From assembly GCA_963822575.1 (NCBI GenBank), contig CAWGHZ010000007.1:62001-126000 (forward strand): a stretch of DNA of 64,000 bases, read 5' to 3'. The position numbers were made by a program, and so were the translations under genes. Source of the stretch: CAWGHZ01 sp963822575. GTDB lineage: Bacteria; Pseudomonadota; Alphaproteobacteria; MPNO01; DASWLB01. This document shows, in pieces, positions 16,339 to 26,085 of the stretch. Under the pieces are notes generated by a model that did no database searches, was not told the DNA's origin, and saw only the letters and a list, made by a program, of their open reading frames with translations. How positions within the stretch are numbered: the stretch's first letter is position 1; every line of letters begins with the position of its first letter.

Positions 16339-18113
16339 TCTAAAAATTTTTCCAGGCGATTGAGCCAGGCCTTGGCGCGGCCGGCCATGGTCGTCGGCGC
16401 TTCCGGCTCGGCCAGGCGCAAACCGACCGTCGTTACCTTGCCCTCCTCGACCTTGTGCGCGAGCAGCGCGATGGGGCCGAGTTCGACGATGTCGCCGCTG
16501 CGCACCGGCCGGCCGAGTTCATCGGCAAAATGGCGGGCCAGCGAAATATCGGTGTGGTCAGCGGCGATTTGTAATCCGTAGATTTCGGCCAGCGCGCCGA
16601 GCGTGGCATCACCCGGCACGAAGAAATCGCCGAGCAGGCGCGGATCGGGTGCGCCCGGCGGCGGCATGTCGACAAAGAAGCGGTCGAGCGCCTGCGCCTT
16701 TTCCGGGGGCGCCAGCAGGTAGACATAGTCGCCCTCGCGCACGGGACCGGCTTCCGCCGGCGTCAGGATCTCCTCGCTGCGCACCACCATGGTCGGCCGC
16801 GCCCAATTCGGAATGAGGCCGCGGCGCAGATACGGGCTGTTGGCCGGCACCGGATAGCCGACGATCTCGCGCGCCAGTTGCCCCGGCAGATCGAGCTCGA
16901 CGCGGCGCGGCAGCGGATCGTGGCGCGCAAACGACATGTCGAGCTTTCGGGCCGCCAGCGCCACCGTCCAGCCCTGGATCAGCAGCGACGACAACACCAC
17001 CACGAAGGCGACGTCGAAATAAAGATGCGCCGCCGGCAGCCCGACCAGCAGCGGGATCGAGGCGAGGAAGATCGCCACCGCGCCGCGCAATCCCACCCAG
17101 GAAATGAACAACTTCTCACGCCACTGGAAACCGAACGGCGCAAGGCAAAGGAACACGGCGGCCGGTCGCGCGATCAGCATCAGCACCAGCGCCACCAGAA
17201 TCGCGGTGGACAGGCTTTCGATCAGCCGTTGCGGCGATACCAGCAGGCCGAGGAGCACGAACATCACGATCTGCGCCAGCCAGGTGATGGCATCGAGAAA
17301 CGCCACCACGGAATTGTGCGCGCGGGTCTGCCGGTTGCCCATCACCAGGCCAGCGAGATAGACCGCAAGATAGCCCGATGCGTGCACGGAATTGGCGAAG
17401 GAAAACACGACCAGCGCGCTCACCGCCACGAACGGCGCGTGCAGGCCTTGCGGCAGATTGAGCCGGTTAAGCACCAGCGTGATGATGCGGCCGCCGCCAT
17501 AGCCGATAACGCTGCCGAACACGGCATCGCGCGCAAGCGTCAGCAAGGCATGCGACCAGCCATGTGCGCCATAGGACAGAATTTCCACCAGCAGCAGCGT
17601 CAGGAATACGGCGAACGGATCGTTGGTGCCCGATTCCACTTCCAGCGTCGCGCGCACGCGCGGACGCAGGCGCAAGCCGCGGGCGTTAATCAGGAAGAAT
17701 ACCGCCGCGGCGTCGGTCGAGGCCACCACCGCGCCAACCAAAAGCGCCTGCATCCAGTTTCCGCCGAGCATGATCCTGACAACCGGCGCGACCAGGACAG
17801 CGGTGATCAGCACCCCGGCTGTCGCGAGCGTCACCGCCGGCGCCAGCACGTTGCGGAAGCTCGCGAGCCGTGTGCGCAAGCCGCCGTCGAACAGGATCAG
17901 CGCCAGCGCCATCGAGCCGACGGCATAGGCGGTGCCGACGTCGTTGAATTTGAGGCCGCCGGGGCCGCCCTCGCCCGCCAGCATGCCGACCAGCAAGAAC
18001 ACCAGCAGCAAGGGCGCGCCGAAACGCAAGGCGATCATGCTCGACAAGATGCCGGCCAGCAGCAACAGGCTGCCGAGCAGGATCGCGATGCTGATGGTAT
18101 CCAGCGAAGCCAT
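16335..18113 (-). CDS. Potassium/proton antiporter, CPA1 family (NhaP2/CvrA type) with TrkA-C domain
   Basis: 592 aa. Residues 1-385 form a CPA1 exchanger with about 12-13 membrane segments (LALILFDGGLRT, ESGTNDPFAVFLTLLLVEIL: the END/ND motif of the ion site; WVGLRGAVAIFLASIPLL). The cytosolic tail holds a RCK/TrkA-C-like regulatory domain (EEILTPAEAGPVREGDYVYL). It exports K+ in exchange for H+ at the inner membrane, supporting volume and pH homeostasis. The antisense strand over this gene is open for a long stretch because of codon bias; that is not a gene. Confidence 0.9.
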   Translation of the reverse strand: MASLDTISIAILLGSLLLLAGILSSMIALRFGAPLLLVFLLVGMLAGEGGPGGLKFNDVGTAYAVGSMALALILFDGGLRTRLASFRNVLAPAVTLATAGVLITAVLVAPVVRIMLGGNWMQALLVGAVVASTDAAAVFFLINARGLRLRPRVRATLEVESGTNDPFAVFLTLLLVEILSYGAHGWSHALLTLARDAVFGSVIGYGGGRIITLVLNRLNLPQGLHAPFVAVSALVVFSFANSVHASGYLAVYLAGLVMGNRQTRAHNSVVAFLDAITWLAQIVMFVLLGLLVSPQRLIESLSTAILVALVLMLIARPAAVFLCLAPFGFQWREKLFISWVGLRGAVAIFLASIPLLVGLPAAHLYFDVAFVVVLSSLLIQGWTVALAARKLDMSFARHDPLPRRVELDLPGQLAREIVGYPVPANSPYLRRGLIPNWARPTMVVRSEEILTPAEAGPVREGDYVYLLAPPEKAQALDRFFVDMPPPGAPDPRLLGDFFVPGDATLGALAEIYGLQIAADHTDISLARHFADELGRPVRSGDIVELGPIALLAHKVEEGKVTTVGLRLAEPEAPTTMAGRAKAWLNRLEKFLD

Positions 18114-18224
18114 GACCGCCTCAAATCTCCGCTGCTATTGGAGAGATTCGTCGCGCCAAGAGCAACGGGAATTGCGTCGCAACCGGGGCGATCCCCTGCC
18201 CGCGGCCTGCGCAGACGATGCCGC

Positions 18225-19586
18225 TTAAAACGCCAGGCTAGGCAGCCAGGTGGCGATTTTGGGGAACAAGACCAGAAGGATCACGCCGATCAGCATGATC
18301 ACCCAATAAGGTGTCGAACTCTTGAATATCTGCCAAACGGTGATGTCGTCGTCGTCGACCGCCGCCTTGACGGTGAAGACGATGAGTCCGAACGGCGGCG
18401 TCAACAGCCCGGCCTCGATCGCCAGGATGCCGATAATGGCAAAGGCGATGGGGTCGTAGCCGATCTTGACGGCAATGGGCTCGAAGATGGTGACCGTCAG
18501 CAGCATGATGGAGATGGAATCGATCACCATCCCAAGCACGAACCAGATGCCGACCATGGCGCACAGGATCAGGCCGGGCCCGAGGCCAGAGCCGAGGAAG
18601 AAACCCTGGATGGCATTGGTGACGCCGGTCATCGCCAGCGTGCGCGAATAAAGCTGGGCGGTCACCAGCAGGACCAGGATCGGGGCCGAGGTGCGCCCGA
18701 CCGACAAAATGGCCTCGATAATGCCGCGCAGACGCATGCCTTTGAGGATGGCCATGATCAGGCCGATGAAGGCGCCGGCGCCGGCGCCTTCGGTCGGCGT
18801 GAAGATGCCGAACCAGATGCCGCCGAGGACGGCCGCCACCACCAGGAAAATGCCGCCGCCGCTACCCCAGGCCTGCAGCCGCGTGCTTTCCGGTACCTCT
18901 TCGATGACGCCGACTTGCGCGGCGCCAACCGTCGACATGACGCGTGCCGGCGCCGGCGCTGCGCCGACGATGTCGGGCCGGACGATGGCGACCACGAGAC
19001 AATAGAGGCAATAGAGGCCGGCGATCATCAGGCCGGGGATCACGCCGGCAAGGAAAATCTGGCCGATCGATTTTTCCGTAAGGATACCCCACACGATCAT
19101 CAGCACGCTCGGCGGGATCAGCATGCCGAGGCAGGAGGAGCCGGCGACCGTGCCCAGGGCAAAGCCGCGATCGTAGCCGTGGCGCTTCATCTCCGGATAG
19201 GAAATGCGCGAGAACGCGGCAGCGCTGGCGATGCTCACGCCGGTGACGAAGGAAAACAGCGCATTGCCGAGCACGGTAGCGATCGCCAGCCGCCCGGGAA
19301 TGTGGCGTAACCCGCGGTTAATGCCCTTGTAGACGTCGGTCACCGCGCCCGAGCGGCCGATGAATTCACCCATCAACATGAACAGCGGAATGACCGCGAA
19401 CACATAGTCGCGCAGTGCCGCGTAAGCAGTCGAGCCGAGCATGCTGGTGACCACGTGCATGTCGCCGGTCACCAAATAGAGGCCGAGCGCACTCGCCACA
19501 CCGAGCGCGACGGCGATATGCACGCCCAGCGCCACCAGCACCAGCAGGCTGACGATCAGGATGGAGGCGATACTGACGTCGAACAC
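18225..19586 (-). CDS. TRAP transporter large permease (DctM)
   Basis: 453 aa with about 12 membrane segments. It starts MFDVSIASILIVSLLVLVAL and contains the DctM signatures IPLFMLMGEFIGRSGAVTDV and CLGMLIPPSVLMIVWGILTE, ending in LPSLAF. The start is taken as GTG (complement 19584-19586) with AAGGGA upstream. The frame is open further upstream across the DctQ gene, which would make a 508-aa product with no family match. A Lys/Ala-rich loop around residues 225-265 is longer than usual. Together with DctQ and DctP it forms a complete Na+- or H+-driven organic-acid importer. Confidence 0.9.
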   Translation of the reverse strand: MFDVSIASILIVSLLVLVALGVHIAVALGVASALGLYLVTGDMHVVTSMLGSTAYAALRDYVFAVIPLFMLMGEFIGRSGAVTDVYKGINRGLRHIPGRLAIATVLGNALFSFVTGVSIASAAAFSRISYPEMKRHGYDRGFALGTVAGSSCLGMLIPPSVLMIVWGILTEKSIGQIFLAGVIPGLMIAGLYCLYCLVVAIVRPDIVGAAPAPARVMSTVGAAQVGVIEEVPESTRLQAWGSGGGIFLVVAAVLGGIWFGIFTPTEGAGAGAFIGLIMAILKGMRLRGIIEAILSVGRTSAPILVLLVTAQLYSRTLAMTGVTNAIQGFFLGSGLGPGLILCAMVGIWFVLGMVIDSISIMLLTVTIFEPIAVKIGYDPIAFAIIGILAIEAGLLTPPFGLIVFTVKAAVDDDDITVWQIFKSSTPYWVIMLIGVILLVLFPKIATWLPSLAF

Positions 19587-19612
19587 TTCAAGCGTCCCTT
19601 GGACCGGCCGCG

Positions 19613-20167
19613 TCAGCGCGGCAGTCCGGTTTCCTCGTCGTATTTGATCTTCTTGTCGGGCCCGGGGCCGAAAACGTCGATCCACGCCAGCACCAGATAA
19701 TTGATTACCGCCAATCCGGAGCCGATCAGGATCATGAATCGGGTCGGCCAAGACGGTACGTGCAACGCGCCTTCACCCTCGAATTCGCCGCCGACCCATG
19801 ACGAGATGGCCAGATCCCAGCCGCCGACGATGACGAGGAGAAAAAAACCCGCGCCGATCAGGTAGCCGATCGCCAGCACGACGCGGCGGACCGCGGGCGG
19901 AAACGTATCGATCAGAAAGTCGGCGCTCAGCATGGAGCGGCTGCGGATGGCAAAGCCGACCTGCAGGAACACGATCATGACGATCGAATTGGCGACGATC
20001 TCGCGCGTGCCGTTGAGCGGATCGTTGAACAAGGTACGGCTGGTGATGTCGGCGATGATGATGAAGGTGAGCACGAAGGCCCAGGCCGCCGCCATGACCA
20101 TCATGGTTTTGGAGACTTTGTCGGATAACTGAACGATCGACACGGAATCGTGCGCCTTGGTTTGCAT
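19613..20167 (-). CDS. TRAP transporter small permease (DctQ)
   Basis: 184 aa, four predicted membrane segments. Typical DctQ features are ITSRTLFNDPLNGTREIVAN after the first helix and RSRSMLSADFLIDTFPPAVR before the third. It associates with DctM in the inner membrane. It is the middle gene of the dctP-dctQ-dctM order read on the minus strand, 61 bases after dctP and 26 before the dctM start. Confidence 0.9.
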   Translation of the reverse strand: MQTKAHDSVSIVQLSDKVSKTMMVMAAAWAFVLTFIIIADITSRTLFNDPLNGTREIVANSIVMIVFLQVGFAIRSRSMLSADFLIDTFPPAVRRVVLAIGYLIGAGFFLLVIVGGWDLAISSWVGGEFEGEGALHVPSWPTRFMILIGSGLAVINYLVLAWIDVFGPGPDKKIKYDEETGLPR

Positions 20168-20228
20168 CGAGAGATATCCGGCCGGAGCAAGCGGCTCCGG
20201 CCGGTTTCATTTCAAGCGTGGACCAGCG

Positions 20229-21308
20229 CTAGTGCTTGACGATCTTGTAGCGCACCGGCCACTTGTAGCCGTATTTCTCCGCGGCCTTGAGCGTCAGGTT
20301 GAGCACCTCCACCGCCGGCAGGCCCTGCTTCTCCAGCTCGTCGGCATGCTGCTGCGGCCAGTCTTTCAACGACTGCGCCCATTCCTCGCGCACCGCGTCG
20401 GGCAGCACCTTGACGTGGATGAGCTTCTTGAGCTTCTCGACGTCGCTGCCGTAGCGCTCCTTGTTGTTGGAGCCGGTGAGCTGCTCGAAGTCGTGCGCGA
20501 CTTCCAGCAAAATCGGCTTCACATCGTCAGGAAGCTTTTTCCAGGTGTTCAGGTTGATGGTGAGGCCGTGCCAGGTGATCGAGCCGAAGCCGATCATGGT
20601 GTAGTACGGGCCCGGCTCGTAGAGCTTGAGATTGACCCAAGCGCTGGGAAACATGATCCAGCCTTCGTAGACGTGGGTCTTCATGCCGGTATAGGCCTCC
20701 GGCAGCGAACCCTGCACCGGCGTGACGCCGGCATATTTCAGCCAGTTCAGATTGAGCCCGGCGCCGGCGATCTTGATGCCCTTGAGGTCGGAGACCTTGT
20801 TCCAGTCGAACGAAGTGCCGAGGTTGTAGCCGCCGTCGGCGATGTGCGCCAAAAGCTTCTGGTTATATTTCTTCTCGAACACCTCGGTCAGGTACGGCAC
20901 CTGCTTGTAGACGTCCTGCGCGATCTTGAGACTGATCGTCGGGTCCATGGTGCCGAACGGCAGCATCACCTGGAAGGCATGCAGCGGTAGGCGTGCTGCC
21001 TCGAAGCAGAAGCAGAAGCCGCCGATGTCGACGATACCGTTCTGCACGCCTTGCAGCGTCTCGTTCACCTTGACGATCGAGCCGCTGTAGCCTTCGACCC
21101 AATTGATCTTGTGTTTGGTGCGCGCTTCCACGCGCTTCTTCAGTTCGGGCTCGAAGAAGTTCTTCATCAAGCCGGCATAGACGACGCCGGGCGGATGCCC
21201 GGTGGCGATGCGCAAGGTGATTGTGTCGGCCTTGGCCGTTGCGAAGCCGGTTGCCGCGAGCGTTGCCGCCGACAACAAAGCGGCAAGTGCAAAGCGCTTT
21301 CCAAGCAT
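20229..21308 (-). CDS. TRAP transporter solute-binding protein (DctP family)
   Basis: 359 aa. A signal peptide (MLGKRFALAALLSAATLAAT ... AKA) precedes the DctP fold (TITLRIATGHPPGVVYAGLM; the conserved Arg for carboxylate binding is expected in WNKVSDLKGIKIAGAGLN and the following segment). The start has GGAGGAAACTAAA directly upstream; an in-frame extension to 21374 lacks a ribosome site. The neighbour upstream encodes a BKACE enzyme, so a beta-keto or amino acid substrate is plausible (inference). Confidence 0.9.
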   Translation of the reverse strand: MLGKRFALAALLSAATLAATGFATAKADTITLRIATGHPPGVVYAGLMKNFFEPELKKRVEARTKHKINWVEGYSGSIVKVNETLQGVQNGIVDIGGFCFCFEAARLPLHAFQVMLPFGTMDPTISLKIAQDVYKQVPYLTEVFEKKYNQKLLAHIADGGYNLGTSFDWNKVSDLKGIKIAGAGLNLNWLKYAGVTPVQGSLPEAYTGMKTHVYEGWIMFPSAWVNLKLYEPGPYYTMIGFGSITWHGLTINLNTWKKLPDDVKPILLEVAHDFEQLTGSNNKERYGSDVEKLKKLIHVKVLPDAVREEWAQSLKDWPQQHADELEKQGLPAVEVLNLTLKAAEKYGYKWPVRYKIVKH

Positions 21309-21442
21309 TTTAGTTTCCTCCCCATTTGTGATGTCCTTGATGGACATTTCGTATGGCGAAATCTGAAATTCCACCCGCGCAAAGTCTTACACACTTCCAA
21401 GGGGGTGCCTAGGCAGCCACAAAATCGTGAGACGCGTTGCGG

Positions 21443-22382
21443 TCAGAAGTTGACCTTGTCGCCGCCCTTGAGCGAGAGGATTTCGCGCGCATCGTCGGGA
21501 CCGGCAATTTCCAAGCCAAGGCCTTCCAAAATCTTGCGCACCTGCGTCACCTGCTGTGCATTCGAACTCGGCAAGCTTGCCGGCGCCGATCCACAACGAA
21601 TCTTCCATGCCGACGCGCACATTGCCGCCCATCGCCGCCGCCTGCGCCGCCACCCGCATCTGATTGGCGCCGGCGCCGAGCACCGACCAGTGATAATTCT
21701 CCGGCCCGAGCAGGCGGTCGGCGGTGCGTTTCATCATGATGACGTCTTCCGGATGCGCGCCGATGCCGCCGAGGATGCCGAACACCGACTGCACGAACAC
21801 CGGCGGCTTCACCACGCCGCGGTCGAGGAAGTGCTTGAGCGTGTAGAGATGGCCGATGTCGTAGCACTCGATCTCGAAGCGCGTATTGTTTTCCGCGCAG
21901 GTGGTGAGGATGTATTCGATGTCGGCGAAGGTGTTCTTGAACATGCCCTTGCGCGAGCCTTCCAGATACGGCTCTTCCCAGGCGTGCTTGAACTTGCCCT
22001 TGTAGCGCGGGATCATCGGAAAAAGGCCGAAGTTCATCGTGCCCATGTTCAACGAAGCGACTTCCGGCTTGAAGGTGGCGGCCGGCTTGACGCGCTCCTC
22101 GATCGACATGGTGGGCGCGCCGCCGGTGGTGATGTTCACCACCACGCCGGAGCGCTGCTTGATCACCTTGAGGAACGGCGAGAAGGCTTCCGGCGTCTGG
22201 TCGGGACGGCCGTCCTGCGGATTGCGTGCATGCAGGTGCACGACCGCCGCGCCCGCTTCGGCCGCGCCGATGGCTGCGTCCGCAATCTCCTGCGGCGTCA
22301 CCGGCAGATGCGGCGACATCGAAGGTGTGTGAATCGAGCCGGTAACGGCACAGGTAATGATGACTTTGCGCGGCTTCGCCAT
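21443..22382 (-). CDS. BKACE family (DUF849) 3-keto-acid cleavage enzyme, frameshifted near the C-terminus
   Basis: About 312 aa when corrected. The conserved start MAKPRKVIITCAVTGSIHTP is followed by EAGAAVVHLHARNPQDGRPD (HxH zinc ligands), NITTGGAPTMSIEERVKP, and GGNVRVGMEDSLWIGAGKLA near the end. The family (3-keto-5-aminohexanoate cleavage type) condenses a beta-keto acid with acetyl-CoA to give acetoacetate and a CoA thioester. After GAGKLAE the frame changes. One extra A at 21565-21566 (T on the coding strand) separates it from a perfect family tail SNAQQVTQVRKILEGLGLEI ending GGDKVNF with a stop at 21443. Uncorrected, the frame runs to 21387 with an unrelated tail. It is in line with the TRAP genes. 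Confidence 0.85.
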
Positions 22383-22471
22383 GAGCTTTCCATCCCGGTG
22401 AAGTGAGGCTTGTTGAATTGCGATTGGACTTAGGCGGCGATCCTAGAGTATCTGCCAGCCCCTAGTCACCT

Positions 22472-23401
22472 ATGCAAAGTCACCTGCGCTGGAGCCGGCC
22501 CGTGGACCTCAATGCGCAACCTGCGGCGGCACGCTCCGGCATCGTGATCGGCGTCTTGTGCGGCACCGGCGCGGCGCTCGGATGGGCGGCGGGCTTTGTC
22601 GTCGCCAAGCATGGCATCAGCGTCGGCTTTTCGCCGGCCGATCTCGCCTTTCACCGCTTCTTCTGGTTCGGCCTCATCATGCTGCCGATCGCGCTGCGCG
22701 GCGGATTGCGCGATTTCGGCGGCATCGGCTGGGGCCGCGGAATGGCGATGAGCGTGTTCGCCGGCCCGCCGCAGGCCATGATCGCCTATAGCGGCTTCAT
22801 CCTGGTGCCGCTCGGCCACGGCACCACCATTCAACCGGCGGTCGCGACGCTGTCCGGGCTGATCATGGCGAGCCTGGCGCTGCACGAACGGGCAACAGCC
22901 GGTCGCTGGATCGGCGGCGCGATCATCATCGCCGGTTTGGCGGTGTTCGGCGCCGAATCGCTCGCCACCATCGGCAATCACGGCGTCGGCGGCGATCTTC
23001 TGTTCGCCACCGCCGGTTTCTTCTGGGCGAGCTTCGGCATCCTGCTGCGCTATTGGCAAGTGTCGGGGCTGCGTGCCTTGGCGGCGGTCGGCGTGCTGTC
23101 GATCCTGCTCTACGCGCCGCTATTCGTGGTTTTCGTCGGTTTCGACAATCTGCTGCGGATGGGTCTCGCCAACAATGCGTTGCAGATGGTCGCCCAGGGT
23201 CTCCTGGCCGGTGCGCTGCCGATTTACCTGTTTACGCGCGCAGTGATCCTGCTCGGCGCCGGGCGCGCGGCGACGTTCCCGGCACTGGTGCCGGTTTTCG
23301 CGCTGATCATTGGCTATCTCGGCTTCGGCGTCGTGCCGAGTCTGGCGCAAGTCGCCGGGCTCGTGATCGTCGTGGTGGGTTTCCGGTTTGTGGTGCGCTG
23401 A
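22472..23401 (+). CDS. EamA/DMT family transporter
   Basis: 309 aa with ten hydrophobic segments and two EamA repeats (CGTGAALGWAAGFVVAKHGI; TAGFFWASFGILLRYWQVSG). These drug/metabolite transporters export or exchange small metabolites such as amino acids. The first ATG (22472) lacks a ribosome site; GTG at 22502 has GGAG about 9 bases upstream and may be the true start. It is convergent with the acyl-CoA dehydrogenase; the two stops are 5 bases apart if that gene is frame-corrected. Confidence 0.88.
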   Translation: MQSHLRWSRPVDLNAQPAAARSGIVIGVLCGTGAALGWAAGFVVAKHGISVGFSPADLAFHRFFWFGLIMLPIALRGGLRDFGGIGWGRGMAMSVFAGPPQAMIAYSGFILVPLGHGTTIQPAVATLSGLIMASLALHERATAGRWIGGAIIIAGLAVFGAESLATIGNHGVGGDLLFATAGFFWASFGILLRYWQVSGLRALAAVGVLSILLYAPLFVVFVGFDNLLRMGLANNALQMVAQGLLAGALPIYLFTRAVILLGAGRAATFPALVPVFALIIGYLGFGVVPSLAQVAGLVIVVVGFRFVVR

Positions 23402-23406
23402 CGCGC

Positions 23407-24640
23407 TCACTTCCACCCCGGCATATTTGCCCGCCGTCTCCGGGAACATCGACTTGACGATCTTGAACTTTGAAATGTCCACCGTCGCATCCATGTGCAT
23501 GAAGATGACGGCATCGCGCAGGACCTTCTCGATGCCGAAGTCGAGCATGATGCCGTTGCCGCCGTGCAATTCGACGGCGTGCTGCGCCACCTTCATGATT
23601 TCCTCCGAGGCGAACATCTTGGCCATGTTGACCAGCGTCTCCGCCTCCGGCGCGTTGTCGTCGACCGCTTGCGCCGCGCGCTCCAGCAGCGCGCGCACCG
23701 CCTCGATGCGCGTCGCCATGTCGGCGAGGCGCACCGCCACCGCCTGATGCTTGATCAGGATGCGGCCGCCCTGCACATAGTTCTGCACATAGTCGGCGGT
23801 GGCCTCGAAGGCGCGCACGCCGACGCCGAGATTTTTTGCCGCCTGAATGATCTTGCCGGGACGGAAATAGACGCCGGCGGAGCCGAGCGCTGTGTCCTGC
23901 ACCAATAGATGATCGTCGGGCATGAACATGTCCTCGAACACCATCTCGCCGTTGTTCATGAAGCGGCAGCCGAGCGTCTCGTTGCAGCGCGCCACCGAAA
24001 ATCCCTTGGTGCCGCGCGGCACCAAAAACGACGAGGTGCCCTGCAACATGCCGACCTTGGTGTTGGTGTTGGCGTAGACGACGTAGAGGCTGGCATCGTA
24101 GCCGTTGGAGATGAACTGCTTGCGGCCGTTGATGACCCAACCGCCATTTGTCTTCACGGCCTTGGTCTGCATCGCCGCTTCCGGCACGTTGTAAGGCAGC
24201 CAGCGGTCGGAGGCGCCGCGCGGCTCGGTCAGGCAATGCGCCATCAGGAATTGCGGGTTTTTCACCAGCTCGGGAAACCATTTCGCCTGCAGGTGCTTGG
24301 GTGCGAACTGGCGCAACAGGACCGAGACCTTCCAATTCTGCACCAGCTTGTCGGCGAGCCCTGAATCGCCGCGCGCGATCTCCTCGGCGATGAGTGCGAA
24401 GGTTTTCACCTCGGTGCCCTTCTCCAATTCGACGCCGCCGTATTCTTCCGGCACGCCGAGGGTGCGGATACCGATCTTCTCGGCCTCTTCCAAAATGCGC
24501 GGCGGCAGGCGGTCTTCCGGAACCATCGACCATTCGCGCTGCCAATTCTCGCGGATGAAGGGCAACACCACCTCATCGACGAAATCGCGGCAGCTTTGCC
24601 GCATCATGCGCTGCTCTTCCGACAATCCCCGGTCGTACAT
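23407..24640 (-). CDS. Acyl-CoA dehydrogenase (probable single-base insertion near the 3' end)
   Basis: About 410 aa. It starts MYDRGLSEEQRMMRQSCRDF with AAAGGA upstream, then LVKNPQFLMAHCLTEPRGAS (FAD/acyl site), WVINGRKQFISNGYDASLYV, and near the C-terminus QHAVELHGGNGIMLDFGIEK with ETAGKYAG. As written, the frame continues past KYAGVEVSASAHH for about 100 residues antisense to the EamA gene, ending at 23120. Dropping one C from the run 23416-23419 gives AGWK and a stop at 23407. This is the more natural end, but there is no direct homolog check. FAD-dependent alpha,beta-dehydrogenation of an unknown acyl-CoA. Confidence 0.82.
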
Positions 24641-24746
24641 GTGCCTATCCTTTTGCTCCGGCCCGATGCGAATGCCCTGGAACCGGCCGATTTGATTTTG
24701 ATCCGCTTTGCAGGCAGTTTCCAAGGGGGTTGGCAGGAACCGCGGC

Positions 24747-26084
24747 ATGGACGGCATCGCGCAGTTCAAGGAGATATTCGCCACCTTCCTGGTGAATCTC
24801 AGGCAGGAACTGGTTTCCCCCTGGCTGGGAATTCAGCTCGTTCTGATATTGGTCGCTGCCGGTGTCGCGTGGCTGATCGCCACGCTGATCCGCCGCCGCG
24901 CCGATATCTTGACGCCGAGCCTGCGCTGGCCGCCGGTTTTGCGCGTGCTGATGCGGCTGCTGCTGGCCAAGATCGGAACCATCATCTTTGTGCTGGTGCT
25001 GGTCGTCGTCCATGAGGTCATGCAATCGCTGACCTGGCCGAGCCGGTCTTATCTGCTTGGCGTCGCGGTCAGTCTCGCCACCGCCTGGGTGGTGATCGCA
25101 TTCGTCGCCGGACTGATCCGCAATCCCTTCGTGCACCGCATCGTCGCCGTGTCGGCGTGGACGATCGCCGCGCTCAGCATCGTCGGCCTGTTGCGGCCCA
25201 CCATGGCGACGCTCGATTCATTCGGCGTTGTCGTCGGCGGCCTGCGTGTCACGCCGCTTTTGGTGATCAAGACCTCGATCTTGCTGCTGCTCACGCTATG
25301 GGCGGCGAACGCGGCCAGCGATTTCCTCGAACGGCGCGTGCGCAGCCAGGCCGATCTCACGCCGTCGATCCAGGTTCTGATCGGCAAGGTGATCCGGCTT
25401 TTGCTCATCACCTTCGCTTTTCTGATCGCGCTCTCGACCGTCGGCATCGATTTTTCCGCGCTGGCATTCTTCTCCGGCGCGATCGGCGTCGGCCTCGGCT
25501 TCGGCTTGCAGAAGATCGTCTCGAACCTCGTGAGCGGGATCATCCTGTTGGCCGACAAATCGATCAAACCCGGCGACGTGATCTCGGTCGGCGAAAGCTT
25601 CGGCTGGGTCACCTCCATGGGCGCGCGCTATACCTCGATCGTCACGCGCGACGGCCGCGAGTTTTTGGTGCCCAACGAGGACTTCGTCACCCAGCGGGTG
25701 ATCAACTGGTCCTATTCCAATGACGAGGTGCGGCTGGATGTGCCGTTCGGCGTCTCCTACACCAGCGACCCGCATAAAGTTTGCGCCTTGGCCATCGAAG
25801 CCACCAAGTCGGCGCCCCGCGTGCTGATTTCGCCGGGGCCGGTGTGCCATCTCGCAGCCTTCGGCGACTCCTCGCTCAATTTCGTGCTGCGATTTTGGAT
25901 CAGGGATCCGGTCGACGGCCTCACCAATGTGCGCGGCCAGGTGCTGCTGGCGCTATGGGACATCTTCAAGCGCGAGGGCATCGAGATTCCGTTCCCGCAG
26001 CGCGACCTCAACATGCGCACGCCGGTGCAGGTGGAAATCACCGAGAAGAAATCACGCTCCGGCAAAGGCCCCGCAGGAGACTAG
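24747..26084 (+). CDS. Mechanosensitive ion channel family protein (MscS)
   Basis: 445 aa. Five to six membrane segments lead into the MscS core: FFSGAIGVGLGFGLQKIVSN (pore helix region, about residue 247), GDVISVGESFGWVTSMGARY (beta domain) and DGREFLVPNEDFVTQRVINW. It opens under hypo-osmotic tension to release solutes. The start follows AGGAACCGCGGC; an in-frame TTG at 24708 is less likely. One base separates its stop from the next ATG, so it is cotranscribed with the dehydrogenase gene. Confidence 0.9.
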   Translation: MDGIAQFKEIFATFLVNLRQELVSPWLGIQLVLILVAAGVAWLIATLIRRRADILTPSLRWPPVLRVLMRLLLAKIGTIIFVLVLVVVHEVMQSLTWPSRSYLLGVAVSLATAWVVIAFVAGLIRNPFVHRIVAVSAWTIAALSIVGLLRPTMATLDSFGVVVGGLRVTPLLVIKTSILLLLTLWAANAASDFLERRVRSQADLTPSIQVLIGKVIRLLLITFAFLIALSTVGIDFSALAFFSGAIGVGLGFGLQKIVSNLVSGIILLADKSIKPGDVISVGESFGWVTSMGARYTSIVTRDGREFLVPNEDFVTQRVINWSYSNDEVRLDVPFGVSYTSDPHKVCALAIEATKSAPRVLISPGPVCHLAAFGDSSLNFVLRFWIRDPVDGLTNVRGQVLLALWDIFKREGIEIPFPQRDLNMRTPVQVEITEKKSRSGKGPAGD

Positions 26085-26085
26085 C

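Noticed and set aside
16878..19310. An 810-codon open frame on the plus strand
   Set aside because: It is antisense to the K+/H+ antiporter and DctM genes, is made of His/Arg/Gln/Asp-rich low-complexity sequence typical of GC-rich shadow frames, and has no ribosome site.
23120..23406. C-terminal extension of the acyl-CoA dehydrogenase
   Set aside because: It is antisense to the EamA transporter and His/Glu/Arg-rich; a one-base correction gives a normal end at 23407.
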